Shown here: positions 1 through 5,640 of the stretch, in pieces
Position numbering within the stretch: position 1 is the first letter of the stretch
Layout: the number at the start of each line of letters is the position of its first letter
Assembly: GCA_003556865.1 (NCBI GenBank)
Contig: PWQF01000284.1
Location: 1-5,707 of the forward strand
DNA: 5,707 bases
DNA from: Elusimicrobiota bacterium
GTDB taxonomy: Bacteria > CG03 > SLGR01 > PWQF01
Direction: 5' to 3'
Position numbers and translations under genes: made by a program
Notes under the pieces: generated by a model
Told to the model about the DNA's origin: nothing
Databases searched by the model: none
What the model saw: the letters and a program-made list of their open reading frames with translations, nothing else

Positions 1-243
1 AAAGATTATCTCAATAACGTCTTCCTTAACCCCTTCCATAGTGCTGTACTCATGGGGAACCCCTTCTATTTTAACCGAAGTTATGGCCGCTCCTTCTAAT
101 GAAGAGAGAAGTATCCTCCTTATAGAGTTTCCTATTGTATGTCCGTAACCCTTTTCAAAAGGCTCACTGGAAAGTTTTCCGTAATTATCCTTTAAATCTG
201 TCCATTCTATCTTAGTGGGGAGCTGAAATTCCCTGAGTTTCAT
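1..243 (-). CDS. rpoA: RNA polymerase alpha subunit, N-terminal part (3' end cut by window edge)
   Basis: The alpha subunit dimerises through its N-terminal domain and nucleates assembly of RNA polymerase by binding beta and beta'. My own translation from the ATG at 243 gives 81 residues that run off the window with no stop. It shows the family signature: [20 protein letters not shown] at residues 31-50, then EGVPHEYST (60-68) and GVKEDVIEI (71-79), closely matching the alpha N-terminal domain. The arginine pair at 42-43 corresponds to the conserved pair at the assembly surface of the E. coli protein. The start is supported by a perfect AGGAGG at 251-256 with a 7-nt spacer. It is the last gene visible and lies 64 nt after rpsD, as in alpha operons. 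About three quarters of the protein, including the C-terminal DNA-binding domain, lies outside the window. Confidence 0.96.
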   Translation of the reverse strand, partial: MKLREFQLPTKIEWTDLKDNYGKLSSEPFEKGYGHTIGNSIRRILLSSLEGAAITSVKIEGVPHEYSTMEGVKEDVIEIIF

Positions 244-250
244 TATGGTT

Positions 251-256
251 CCTCCT
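251..256 (-). promoter_or_regulatory. Shine-Dalgarno of rpoA
   Basis: A perfect AGGAGG lies 7 nt before the rpoA ATG. It fixes the rpoA start and is one of the strongest ribosome binding sites in the window. Confidence 0.85.
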
Positions 257-265
257 TTATTTAAA

Positions 266-281
266 GCTTTTTCTCAAAAGC
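266..281 (-). promoter_or_regulatory. Small hairpin with GAGA loop in the rpsD-rpoA spacer
   Basis: On the transcribed strand GCTTTT, GAGA and AAAAGC form a perfect 6-bp stem closed by a GNRA-type tetraloop. It sits in the 64-nt spacer, 9 nt before the rpoA Shine-Dalgarno. The stem is AU-rich and no U-tract follows, so it is not a convincing terminator. It might be an RNA processing or translation-tuning element, or chance. Confidence 0.35.
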
Positions 282-307
282 AACACTCAACAGCTGTTAA
301 TTTAACC

Positions 308-949
308 TTATTTACTGTAGAGCTCTACTATCAGGTTTTCTTTTATGTCGCCGCCGCAAAGAGTTATTTCTTCTCTTGTAGGCATTCTTATTACTTCAAC
401 CTTTCTATCCGCCGTGTCGGCATTAAACCACTCCGCTGAAGGCAGTCCCTCGGATTCCTCAAGTGATTTTTTTATTGATTCCAGATTCCTGCTCTTCTCC
501 TTAACGGTTATCACGTCGCCGGGCAAAGTAAGATAAGAAGAAATATTGCATATGGTGCCGTTAACGGCTATATGCTGGTGATTTATAATTTGCCGGGCCT
601 CCTTTATGGAAAGGCTGAATCCGGCCAGCCTTAACAAGTTATCCAGGCGTGACTCCAGCATTATAAGCAGGTTGGCGCCGGTTGGACCGGGAGTTTTTTC
701 TGCTATGCCAAAAAACCTTTTAAACTGCTTTTCCGTCATTTGCACCGAGCGTCTTACCTTCTGCTTTTCCCTCAACTGTATACCATACCCGGACTGCCGG
801 AAACGGCCGGAACCGGATGCATGCTGTCCCGGCGGGTACTCCTTTTTTTCCAGGGAACATTTTGCGGTTCTGCAACGGCCTCCCTTAAGGAAAAGTTTTT
901 CCCCTTCTCTTCTGCAGAGCTTGCAGACCGCTTTTCTGTATACGGACAC
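308..949 (-). CDS. rpsD: 30S ribosomal protein S4 (zinc-binding form), GTG start
   Basis: S4 is a primary 16S rRNA binder that starts assembly of the 30S body; in several bacteria it also represses its own operon. From the GTG at 949 the protein is 213 residues, near the usual 200-210. Cys9, Cys12, Cys26 and Cys31 give C-x2-C-x13-C-x4-C, the zinc knuckle of thermophile and Firmicute S4. Next come YPPGQH (38-43), the REKQKVRR segment (60-67) and an S4 RNA-binding domain at about 99-163 (ESRLDNLLRLAGF, then EARQIINHQHIAVNG). The GTG was chosen because a perfect AGGAGG lies 8 nt upstream and because MSVYRKAVC aligns without gaps to the usual S4 start MARYTGAVC. An in-frame upstream start at 982 would add 11 residues unlike the family and overlap rpsK by 31 nt. 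The stop is TAA. It lies 2 nt after rpsK. Confidence 0.96.
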   Translation of the reverse strand: MSVYRKAVCKLCRREGEKLFLKGGRCRTAKCSLEKKEYPPGQHASGSGRFRQSGYGIQLREKQKVRRSVQMTEKQFKRFFGIAEKTPGPTGANLLIMLESRLDNLLRLAGFSLSIKEARQIINHQHIAVNGTICNISSYLTLPGDVITVKEKSRNLESIKKSLEESEGLPSAEWFNADTADRKVEVIRMPTREEITLCGGDIKENLIVELYSK

Positions 950-951
950 AG

Positions 952-1341
952 CTACACCCTCCTGGGCCGCGGAGGACGGCATCCGTTATGGGGAATAGGG
1001 GTTATATCCTGCAGAGACATTATCTTAAGTCCTGCAGCCTCCAGATTCCTCACCGCTGTTTCCCTGGAGGAACCTGTTCCCTTAACTTTCACATCTACTT
1101 CCCGTAACCCGTTTTCCTTTATGGCCTTCATGGCTGCCTGCTGTGCGGCAAGCCCCCCTGCATAGGCCGTCCCTTTTTTAGAGCCCTTCATACCAGAAGT
1201 GCCTGCAGAGGCCCAGGTAATAACATTTCCCTGGGTATCTGTTATGGAAACTATAGAGTTATTAAAAGTGCTTTTAATATAAACGATACCCCTGCTTACT
1301 TTTAATTTTTTCTTTTTCTTTGCTGTTTTTTTCTTTGCCAT
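952..1341 (-). CDS. rpsK: 30S ribosomal protein S11
   Basis: S11 sits in the 30S platform, near the E site and the mRNA exit, and contacts 16S rRNA with S7 and S18. The 129-residue product has the expected length. It has a lysine-rich N-terminus (residues 1-14), then [20 protein letters not shown] (19-38), TWASAG and [10 protein letters not shown]. It ends with the diagnostic [15 protein letters not shown], which keeps the Asn-Gly pair that is converted to isoaspartate in E. coli S11. The usual KGPGxGRE motif reads KGTGSSRE here, a mild deviation. ATG at 1341 follows a GGGGA site within the 17-nt gap after rpsM. The stop is TAG, and rpsD starts 2 nt later. Confidence 0.97.
   Translation of the reverse strand: MAKKKTAKKKKKLKVSRGIVYIKSTFNNSIVSITDTQGNVITWASAGTSGMKGSKKGTAYAGGLAAQQAAMKAIKENGLREVDVKVKGTGSSRETAVRNLEAAGLKIMSLQDITPIPHNGCRPPRPRRV
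958..963 (-). promoter_or_regulatory. Shine-Dalgarno of rpsD, inside the rpsK 3' end
   Basis: A perfect AGGAGG overlaps the last sense codons of rpsK and lies 8 nt before the GTG at 949. It decides the rpsD start in favour of that GTG. Its position inside the translated end of rpsK implies the two genes are translationally linked. Confidence 0.85.
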
Positions 1342-1358
1342 TTTTTCCCCGTTTTATT

Positions 1359-1727
1359 TTATACTTTCTGTTTTTTCTTAATAGCCCTTCCTCTTCCCTT
1401 GCGGGTCCGGGCATTAGTTCGTGACCTCTGTCCCCGGGCCGGAAGGCCGCGACGGTGCCTTAAACCCCTGTAGGATCCTATAGCCTTAAGGCGCCTTATA
1501 TCTTCCCTTATTTCACGCTGCAGTTCGCCGCCGGTCTTATATTCCTGCACTGCCTTCTGCAGAGCATTGACTTCATCATCTGAAAGTTCCCCGGTCCTTT
1601 TTTCCGGGTCAACTTTAGCCTTCTTAAGCACCGCCCGGGCAGTGGTATTCCCCACTCCGAAAATATAGGTCAGCGCTACTTTTATTTTTTTTCTATTATC
1701 TAAATTTTCGCCGGCAATTCTTGCCAT
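1359..1727 (-). CDS. rpsM: 30S ribosomal protein S13
   Basis: S13 lies in the head of the 30S subunit, forms bridges to the 50S subunit and contacts the P-site tRNA through its basic tail. The 122-residue product has the usual length. The N-terminus MARIAGENLDNRKKIKVALT and the following YIFGVG turn match the family. GSYRGLRHRRGLPARGQRSR and the following TNARTRKGRGRA stretch are the conserved C-terminal rRNA- and tRNA-contacting tail, ending in a lysine-rich extension (KKKQKV). An AAGGAG at 1736-1741 with an 8-nt spacer supports the ATG at 1727. The stop is TAA. Placement directly after rpmJ and before rpsK is the standard alpha-operon opening. In E. coli this region of the message carries the S4 repressor site; I can see only a palindrome upstream here (1760-1773), not a recognisable pseudoknot. 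Confidence 0.97.
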   Translation of the reverse strand: MARIAGENLDNRKKIKVALTYIFGVGNTTARAVLKKAKVDPEKRTGELSDDEVNALQKAVQEYKTGGELQREIREDIRRLKAIGSYRGLRHRRGLPARGQRSRTNARTRKGRGRAIKKKQKV

Positions 1728-1759
1728 TTTATTTTCTCCTTACAAATATATCTTATTCC

Positions 1760-1773
1760 CTGAAAGCTTTCAG
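1760..1773. repeat. 14-nt perfect palindrome over the rpmJ stop codon
   Basis: CTGAAAGCTTTCAG is identical to its own reverse complement. It contains the rpmJ TGA stop and lies in the leader of rpsM. In RNA it could form a 5-bp stem with an AGCU loop, ending 18 nt before the rpsM Shine-Dalgarno. It could be a regulatory hairpin, or a chance palindrome. Confidence 0.4.
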
Positions 1774-1883
1774 CCCTGCCGCTGCTTATGGCGCGGGTCA
1801 GTACATATAACCCTAACCACTCCTTTTCGTCTTATGACTTTGCAGTTGGGGCATATAGCTTTTACCGATGCTTTAACCTTCAT
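1770..1883 (-). CDS. rpmJ: 50S ribosomal protein L36 (zinc-binding form)
   Basis: L36 is the smallest 50S protein and stabilises 23S rRNA near the peptidyl-transferase side of the large subunit. Translation from the ATG at 1883 gives 37 residues and a TGA stop, exactly the standard bacterial length. The protein begins [14 protein letters not shown] and ends [12 protein letters not shown]. Cys11, Cys14, Cys27 and His32 form the C-x2-C-x12-C-x4-H zinc site of the cysteine-containing paralog. A GGAGGAG site at 1890-1896 precedes the start by 6 nt. It opens the alpha-operon part of the cluster, 73 nt after map. In many bacteria infA would lie between map and this gene, but it does not here. Confidence 0.98.
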   Translation of the reverse strand: MKVKASVKAICPNCKVIRRKGVVRVICTDPRHKQRQG

Positions 1884-1889
1884 TTTATT

Positions 1890-1896
1890 CTCCTCC
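1890..1896 (-). promoter_or_regulatory. Shine-Dalgarno of rpmJ, abutting a hairpin
   Basis: GGAGGAG lies 6 nt before the rpmJ ATG. Its first base is also the last base of the GC-rich hairpin stem at 1896-1915, so folding could affect ribosome access. Confidence 0.8.
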
Positions 1897-1915
1897 CGCC
1901 TGCCGATAGAGGCGG
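1896..1915 (-). promoter_or_regulatory. GC-rich hairpin in the map-rpmJ spacer
   Basis: On the transcribed strand CCGCCT, an 8-nt loop and AGGCGG form a perfect 6-bp stem of five GC pairs and one AU pair. It stands out in an otherwise AT-rich 73-nt spacer. No U-run follows, so it is not an intrinsic terminator. The rest of the spacer (1916-1956) is AT-rich, with no promoter I can defend. The hairpin could be a leader structure for rpmJ, an RNA-processing site or a copy of a dispersed palindromic repeat. Confidence 0.5.
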
Positions 1916-1956
1916 TATTGTAATATCCTTAATTTATTATTTAACTTAACCAAAAT

Positions 1957-2724
1957 TTATACTTCTAACTCTATACCGGTTAATCTTTCCGGTCCGGCGG
2001 ACGTTACTGCTACCGTATTTTCAAAGTGGCAGGAAATACTTCCGTCCAAAGTAAGAACAGTCCACTCATCTTCAGATGTCATTATTCCGCCGGAACCCAT
2101 ATTAAGCATGGGCTCGATTGCAAATACCATCCCCGCCTTTAAAAGTGGTCCGGTTCCTTTTTTCCCGTAATTGGGAACCTGCGGCTGCTCATGAAGCTTT
2201 CTTCCTATGCCATGCCCTACCAGGTCCCTTACAACGCTGTAACCGGACTCTTCAGCAACTTTCTGAATGGCGTGGGAAATATCAAAGAGCCTCTTCCCCA
2301 CCCTCATACATTCCGTCCCGGCCTCCAGAGCCCTCCGGGTGACTTTAATAATATCTTTTGCTTTGCGGCTTATGCGGCCCACTCCCACAGTGAAAGCCAT
2401 ATCAGTATAAAAACCATCCATAGAAGCGCCTATATCCAGGCTCAGTATATCCCCGTTCTCTATTATCTTCTTCTTAGAAGGCAGACCGTGTACAATCTCA
2501 TTATTTATGGAGACACAAATTCTTCCCTTAAAAGGCGGATGCCCGTAATTAAGAAATGCGGGCCGGATACCAAATTTTTTAAATTTATCCCCGGCAAGCA
2601 TATCCAGGTCATAAGTGGTTATTCCGTGCCTTATCTCTTCCCTAAGCTCCCGGGCTGCTGCTGAAAGGCGTTTTCCGCAGCGCCGCATCAGATCTATCTC
2701 CGGAGGGCTTTTAATTTCAATCAA
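1957..2724 (-). CDS. map: Type I methionine aminopeptidase, TTG start
   Basis: This enzyme removes the initiator methionine from nascent cytosolic proteins when the next residue is small. The 255-residue product is a complete pita-bread-fold peptidase with no N-terminal zinc-finger or SH3-binding extension. All five metal ligands fall at the E. coli positions: Asp97 (in LDIG), Asp108 (in YTDMA), His171 (in GHGIG), Glu204 (in IEPM) and Glu235 (in FENT). His79 in NNEIVHG and His178 are the catalytic histidines. The N-terminus MIEIKSPPEIDLMRRCGK matches the family, which supports the TTG at 2724, although no Shine-Dalgarno is visible before it. It lies 18 nt after adk, so translation is probably coupled to adk. 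The adk-map pair following secY is the standard order. Confidence 0.97.
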   Translation of the reverse strand: MIEIKSPPEIDLMRRCGKRLSAAARELREEIRHGITTYDLDMLAGDKFKKFGIRPAFLNYGHPPFKGRICVSINNEIVHGLPSKKKIIENGDILSLDIGASMDGFYTDMAFTVGVGRISRKAKDIIKVTRRALEAGTECMRVGKRLFDISHAIQKVAEESGYSVVRDLVGHGIGRKLHEQPQVPNYGKKGTGPLLKAGMVFAIEPMLNMGSGGIMTSEDEWTVLTLDGSISCHFENTVAVTSAGPERLTGIELEV

Positions 2725-2742
2725 CTATTTTCAAAGAACTTT

Positions 2743-3369
2743 TCAGAGGGCAAACTTGATTTTTTCAAATATATCTTTTATTTCACCTGTAGCATTTATT
2801 TTTTTTAAGATACCCAGTTCACGGTAATAATCAGTTAAAGGTATAGTCATTTTCATATAATTTTCTATTCGCTTTTTTACTGTTTCCTCATTATCGTCAA
2901 GGCGGCGGCTAAGATCCGTTCCGCATTCAGGGCACTTTTCATTAAGGCCGCGGTCCAGGTATATATTATACTGCTTTGAACAGTTGCCGCATTCCCTGCG
3001 GCCGCGAAGCCTTTTAACCGCCTCCTCCCGGGGTATATCCAGGTAAAAGACTATATCAATATTCTCAATTTTTTCAAATTCCCGGGCCTGCTGAACCGTA
3101 CGGGGAAATCCGTCAAGTATGAATCCGCCCGAGGCATCGCTTTTCTGAACTCTTTCCTTAACTATTCCCAGAACGGTCTCATCATCCACAAGGCCGCCCT
3201 CTTCCATAATCTTTTTAGCCCTCAATCCCAACTCCGTCCCCTCCTGCGCAGCCTGCCGGAATATATCCCCTGTAGATATATGGGGGATATTCAGGTGAGC
3301 CGCCAGCTTTTTAGCCTGGGTCCCTTTCCCGGCCCCCATCATTCCCAGCATTACGATTTTTCTGCTCAT
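2743..3369 (-). CDS. adk: Adenylate kinase, long form with zinc-binding LID
   Basis: Adenylate kinase interconverts ATP plus AMP and two ADP in the cytoplasm. The product is 208 residues, slightly short of the 214-217 typical of long forms. Visible motifs are the P-loop GMMGAGKGT (9-17, catalytic Lys15), the AMP-binding region ISTGDIFR (31-38) and DGFPRT (86-91). The LID has a zinc site of Cys127, Cys130, Cys146 and Cys149, as in Gram-positive adenylate kinases. RRLDDNEETVKKRI (155-168) follows. The P-loop has Met-Met where Pro-Pro is usual, which is odd but leaves the key Gly and Lys residues intact. The ATG at 3369 lies 6 nt after the secY stop with no Shine-Dalgarno, so reinitiation after secY is likely. 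The stop is TGA. Confidence 0.97.
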   Translation of the reverse strand: MSRKIVMLGMMGAGKGTQAKKLAAHLNIPHISTGDIFRQAAQEGTELGLRAKKIMEEGGLVDDETVLGIVKERVQKSDASGGFILDGFPRTVQQAREFEKIENIDIVFYLDIPREEAVKRLRGRRECGNCSKQYNIYLDRGLNEKCPECGTDLSRRLDDNEETVKKRIENYMKMTIPLTDYYRELGILKKINATGEIKDIFEKIKFAL

Positions 3370-3375
3370 TTTATA

Positions 3376-4692
3376 CTAAATATTAAAAAAGCGGCCTTTC
3401 ATCCGCCCTTTTTTCATGAAACCGTCATAATGTCTCATCATTAAATGGGATTCAAGCTGGCCTACCGTATCCAGGGCAACTCCCACAACGATAAGAAGGG
3501 CAGTACCCCCAAAATAAAAAGGGGCTCCGAAAATCTGTTCAAAATAATCCGGAAGTATGGCTATCAAAACTACAAAAACAGCTCCCACAAATGTTATCCG
3601 GGTTAAAACCCTGTCTATATAATCGGCAGTGGGTTTTCCAGGCCTCAAACCCGGTATAAAACCGCCCCATTTCTTCATATTTTCCGCTACATCCCTGGGA
3701 TTAAATGTAATGGCCGTGTAAAAAAAGCAGAAAAACATTATAAGGGCCGCATATAAAAGTGTGCGGGGCCAGTACCCCGGCCTGAGGTACATTGTAATTG
3801 TTTCAAAAAGCGGAGCATCGGGAAAAAACTGGGCCAGCTGTACCGGCAGAAGCATTACCGCCATTGAGAATATAACCGCTATAACCCCGGACTGGTCCAC
3901 TTTCAGAGGAAGATATGTATTCTGTCCGCCGTACATTTTTCTTCCTACCACCCTCTTGGCATATTTTACGGGGATTTTACGCTGCCCCTGTTCAACAAAA
4001 ACCACTATCGCCGTTATTCCAATAACAACCGCGGTTATAAAAATACCGCCGAAAAGTGTTATTTCCCCCACCCGTATCAAACCCAAAAGAGTATTAATGC
4101 CGGCCGGGAGACGGGCTATTATCCCTATAAAAATTATAAGGGAGATTCCGTTACCCACCCCGTTTTCAGTAATCTGTTCTCCCAGCCACATAACAAAAAC
4201 GGCCCCCGCGGTAAGGGTAAGAACAGTTACAATTCTAAAAGCCATACCCGGAGACTGAACAACCCTCATCCACCCGGCCTCCATGGACTCCATCCAGAAG
4301 GTAAGACCGAAACCCTGGACAACAGCTATGGCTACCCCGAAATATCTGGTATACTGGGTTATCTTTTTTCTGCCTGCCTCCCCCTCCTTCTGAAGCTTTT
4401 CCAGATGAGGTATAGTAGTCCTGAGCAGACTCATTATAATTGAAGCATTAATATAGGGCATAATGCCCAGCGCAAAGATTGAAAGGCGGCCCAGTGCCCC
4501 TCCGGAAAACATATCCAGAAAACCTAAAAGAGTCCCGGCCTGCTGCTGAAAAAACAACCTTAAAGTGCTTACATCAACCCCGGGCACGGGAATAGCGGCA
4601 CCCAGGCGGTATACGGCAAATATAGCCAGGGTGTAAAAGACCTTTTTCTTAAGGTCGGCAATTTTAAATATGTCGCCGAATCCCCGGACCAT
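3376..4692 (-). CDS. secY: Preprotein translocase channel subunit SecY
   Basis: SecY forms the membrane channel of the Sec translocon with SecE and SecG and passes unfolded or nascent proteins driven by SecA or the ribosome. The 438 residues match the usual 430-445, with about ten hydrophobic segments. Signatures include IPVPGVD (35-41), the plug-region GGALGRLSIFALGIMPYI (64-81), GEQITENGVGNGISL (171-185), RKIPVKYAKRVVGRK (238-252), VDQSGVIAVIFS (265-276), FNPRDVAENMKKWGGFIPG (330-348) and the conserved Arg350 in LRPG of the cytoplasmic loop that engages SecA and ribosomes. The C-terminus is a short basic tail. The ATG at 4692 is one base after the rplO TAA (TAATATG) with no Shine-Dalgarno, implying coupling to rplO. 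The stop is TAG. Confidence 0.98.
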   Translation of the reverse strand: MVRGFGDIFKIADLKKKVFYTLAIFAVYRLGAAIPVPGVDVSTLRLFFQQQAGTLLGFLDMFSGGALGRLSIFALGIMPYINASIIMSLLRTTIPHLEKLQKEGEAGRKKITQYTRYFGVAIAVVQGFGLTFWMESMEAGWMRVVQSPGMAFRIVTVLTLTAGAVFVMWLGEQITENGVGNGISLIIFIGIIARLPAGINTLLGLIRVGEITLFGGIFITAVVIGITAIVVFVEQGQRKIPVKYAKRVVGRKMYGGQNTYLPLKVDQSGVIAVIFSMAVMLLPVQLAQFFPDAPLFETITMYLRPGYWPRTLLYAALIMFFCFFYTAITFNPRDVAENMKKWGGFIPGLRPGKPTADYIDRVLTRITFVGAVFVVLIAILPDYFEQIFGAPFYFGGTALLIVVGVALDTVGQLESHLMMRHYDGFMKKGRMKGRFFNI

Positions 4693-4693
4693 A

Positions 4694-5149
4694 TTATTCT
4701 ATTGTCCCGCCCGAAGCCTTTATTTTTTGGGCAGCGCTTTGAGAAAAAATACAACCGCTGACTTTCAGCTTTTTCTTTATATCGCCCTTGCCCAGTATCT
4801 TCACGCATCCGGCCTTCTTTACCAGGCCTTTCTCCTTAAGTTTTTCCGGGGTTACTTTCTCTCCGCTCTTAAACTTTTCAGTTAAACGGCATAAATTAAC
4901 CGTTTCAACTTTCTTTATGAAATTTTTATTACTGAACCCCCTCTTGGGAAGCCTTCTGGAAAGGGGCATCTGCCCCCCTTCAAAAGCATTTTTTATGGTG
5001 CTTCCGGCCCTATGACCGCTCCCACCCCGGCCCCTTCCGGCGCTGCGCCCTTTTCCGGAAGCAGGACCCCGGCCCTTTCTTCTTTTTTTCTTTCTGGAAC
5101 CGGGCGCCGGGCTAAGGTTATCCAGGGATATATATTCTTCCGGTCTCAT
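4694..5149 (-). CDS. rplO: 50S ribosomal protein L15
   Basis: L15 is a late-assembling 50S protein whose long basic N-terminal arm runs through 23S rRNA. The 151-residue product is of normal length. The first 50 residues are rich in Gly, Arg and Lys (KKKRRKGRGPASGKGRSAGR at 20-39). The core signature FEGGQMPLSRRLPKRGF follows at 56-72. The C-terminal half has the usual globular domain, ending KIKASGGTIE. The ATG at 5149 overlaps the rpsE stop as ATGA. An AAGGA lies about 12 nt upstream inside rpsE, a weak, distant site, so coupling to rpsE is expected. Its direct junction with rpsE is notable because rpmD (L30) usually lies between them. Confidence 0.97.
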   Translation of the reverse strand: MRPEEYISLDNLSPAPGSRKKKRRKGRGPASGKGRSAGRGRGGSGHRAGSTIKNAFEGGQMPLSRRLPKRGFSNKNFIKKVETVNLCRLTEKFKSGEKVTPEKLKEKGLVKKAGCVKILGKGDIKKKLKVSGCIFSQSAAQKIKASGGTIE

Positions 5150-5640
5150 AATTCTTCGGGTTCCTTATCTCTCAGGGCTGCAATCTCTTCCCTGTTTCTA
5201 AGTCTCCTCAAACCGTTCATTGTAGCATAAACCACATTAACCGGATTCCTGGATCGCAGACATTTTGTAAGTATATTTTCAACTCCGGCTGCTTCAAGAA
5301 CCGCCCTGGCAGGAGCCCCGGCTATTATACCGGTACCGGGCCCGGCAGGCTTTAAAAGAACTTCCGCCGCGCCGCATTTCCCGATAATTGTATGCGGGAT
5401 AGTCCTGTCTTCGGTTATAGAGACTTCCTCTAGCTGCTCTTTTGCTTTCTTCATACCTTTTTCTATAGAAAAACGAACATCATTGGCCTTGCCTATGCCG
5501 GCTCCCACTCTGCCGTTGCCGTCCCCCAAAACAGCCAGGGTGGAAAAACCGAAACGCTTGCCCCCCTTTACAACTTTTGAGACCCTGTTTATGCTTACTA
5601 CATTCTCTATAAATTCTTTCTGCTGCTGGGTATCACTCAT
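5146..5640 (-). CDS. rpsE: 30S ribosomal protein S5
   Basis: S5 lies at the mRNA entry side of the 30S subunit with S3 and S4 and affects decoding accuracy. The 164-residue product is typical in length. The N-terminal double-stranded-RNA-binding-like domain shows VVSINRVSKVVKGGKRFGFS (14-33) and GDGNGRVGAGIGKA (39-52). The C-terminal domain shows TIPHTIIGKCGAAEVLLKPA (80-99), GPGTGIIAGAPARAVLEAAG (100-119) and SRNPVNVVYATMNGL (130-144). It ends with an acidic tail. The ATG at 5640 shares its A with the TAA stop of rplR, and a GGGGG-centred site lies about 12 nt upstream. The stop forms ATGA with the rplO start. Confidence 0.98.
   Translation of the reverse strand: MSDTQQQKEFIENVVSINRVSKVVKGGKRFGFSTLAVLGDGNGRVGAGIGKANDVRFSIEKGMKKAKEQLEEVSITEDRTIPHTIIGKCGAAEVLLKPAGPGTGIIAGAPARAVLEAAGVENILTKCLRSRNPVNVVYATMNGLRRLRNREEIAALRDKEPEEL

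Noticed and set aside
266..281. Intrinsic terminator before rpoA
   Set aside because: The stem is short and AU-rich and lacks a U-tract; the operon is expected to continue into rpoA.
950..982. N-terminal extension of rpsD from 982
   Set aside because: Eleven extra residues have no S4 similarity and overlap rpsK; a better ribosome binding site and start lie at 958-963 and 949.
606..1165. Two overlapping plus-strand open frames of 130 and 141 codons
   Set aside because: Both are antisense to rpsD and rpsK, which have unmistakable family sequence. The composition is that of a reverse-frame shadow.
1881..1919. Possible 12-residue leader peptide before rpmJ ending in TGA at the rpmJ ATG
   Set aside because: It would need an ATA start codon. 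The frame is short and probably open by chance.
1916..1956. Possible internal promoter in the AT-rich map-rpmJ spacer
   Set aside because: TATAAT-like strings can be picked from any AT-rich stretch, and no pair with proper 16-18 nt spacing stood out.
2191..2664. 157-codon plus-strand open frame
   Set aside because: Antisense to map and without recognisable motifs.
3761..4258. 165-codon open frame on the plus strand
   Set aside because: It lies antisense inside secY, has no recognisable family and no supporting context; it is a shadow of the secY frame.
4569..4808. 79-codon minus-strand open frame across the rplO-secY junction
   Set aside because: It is out of frame with both well-supported genes and resembles no known protein.
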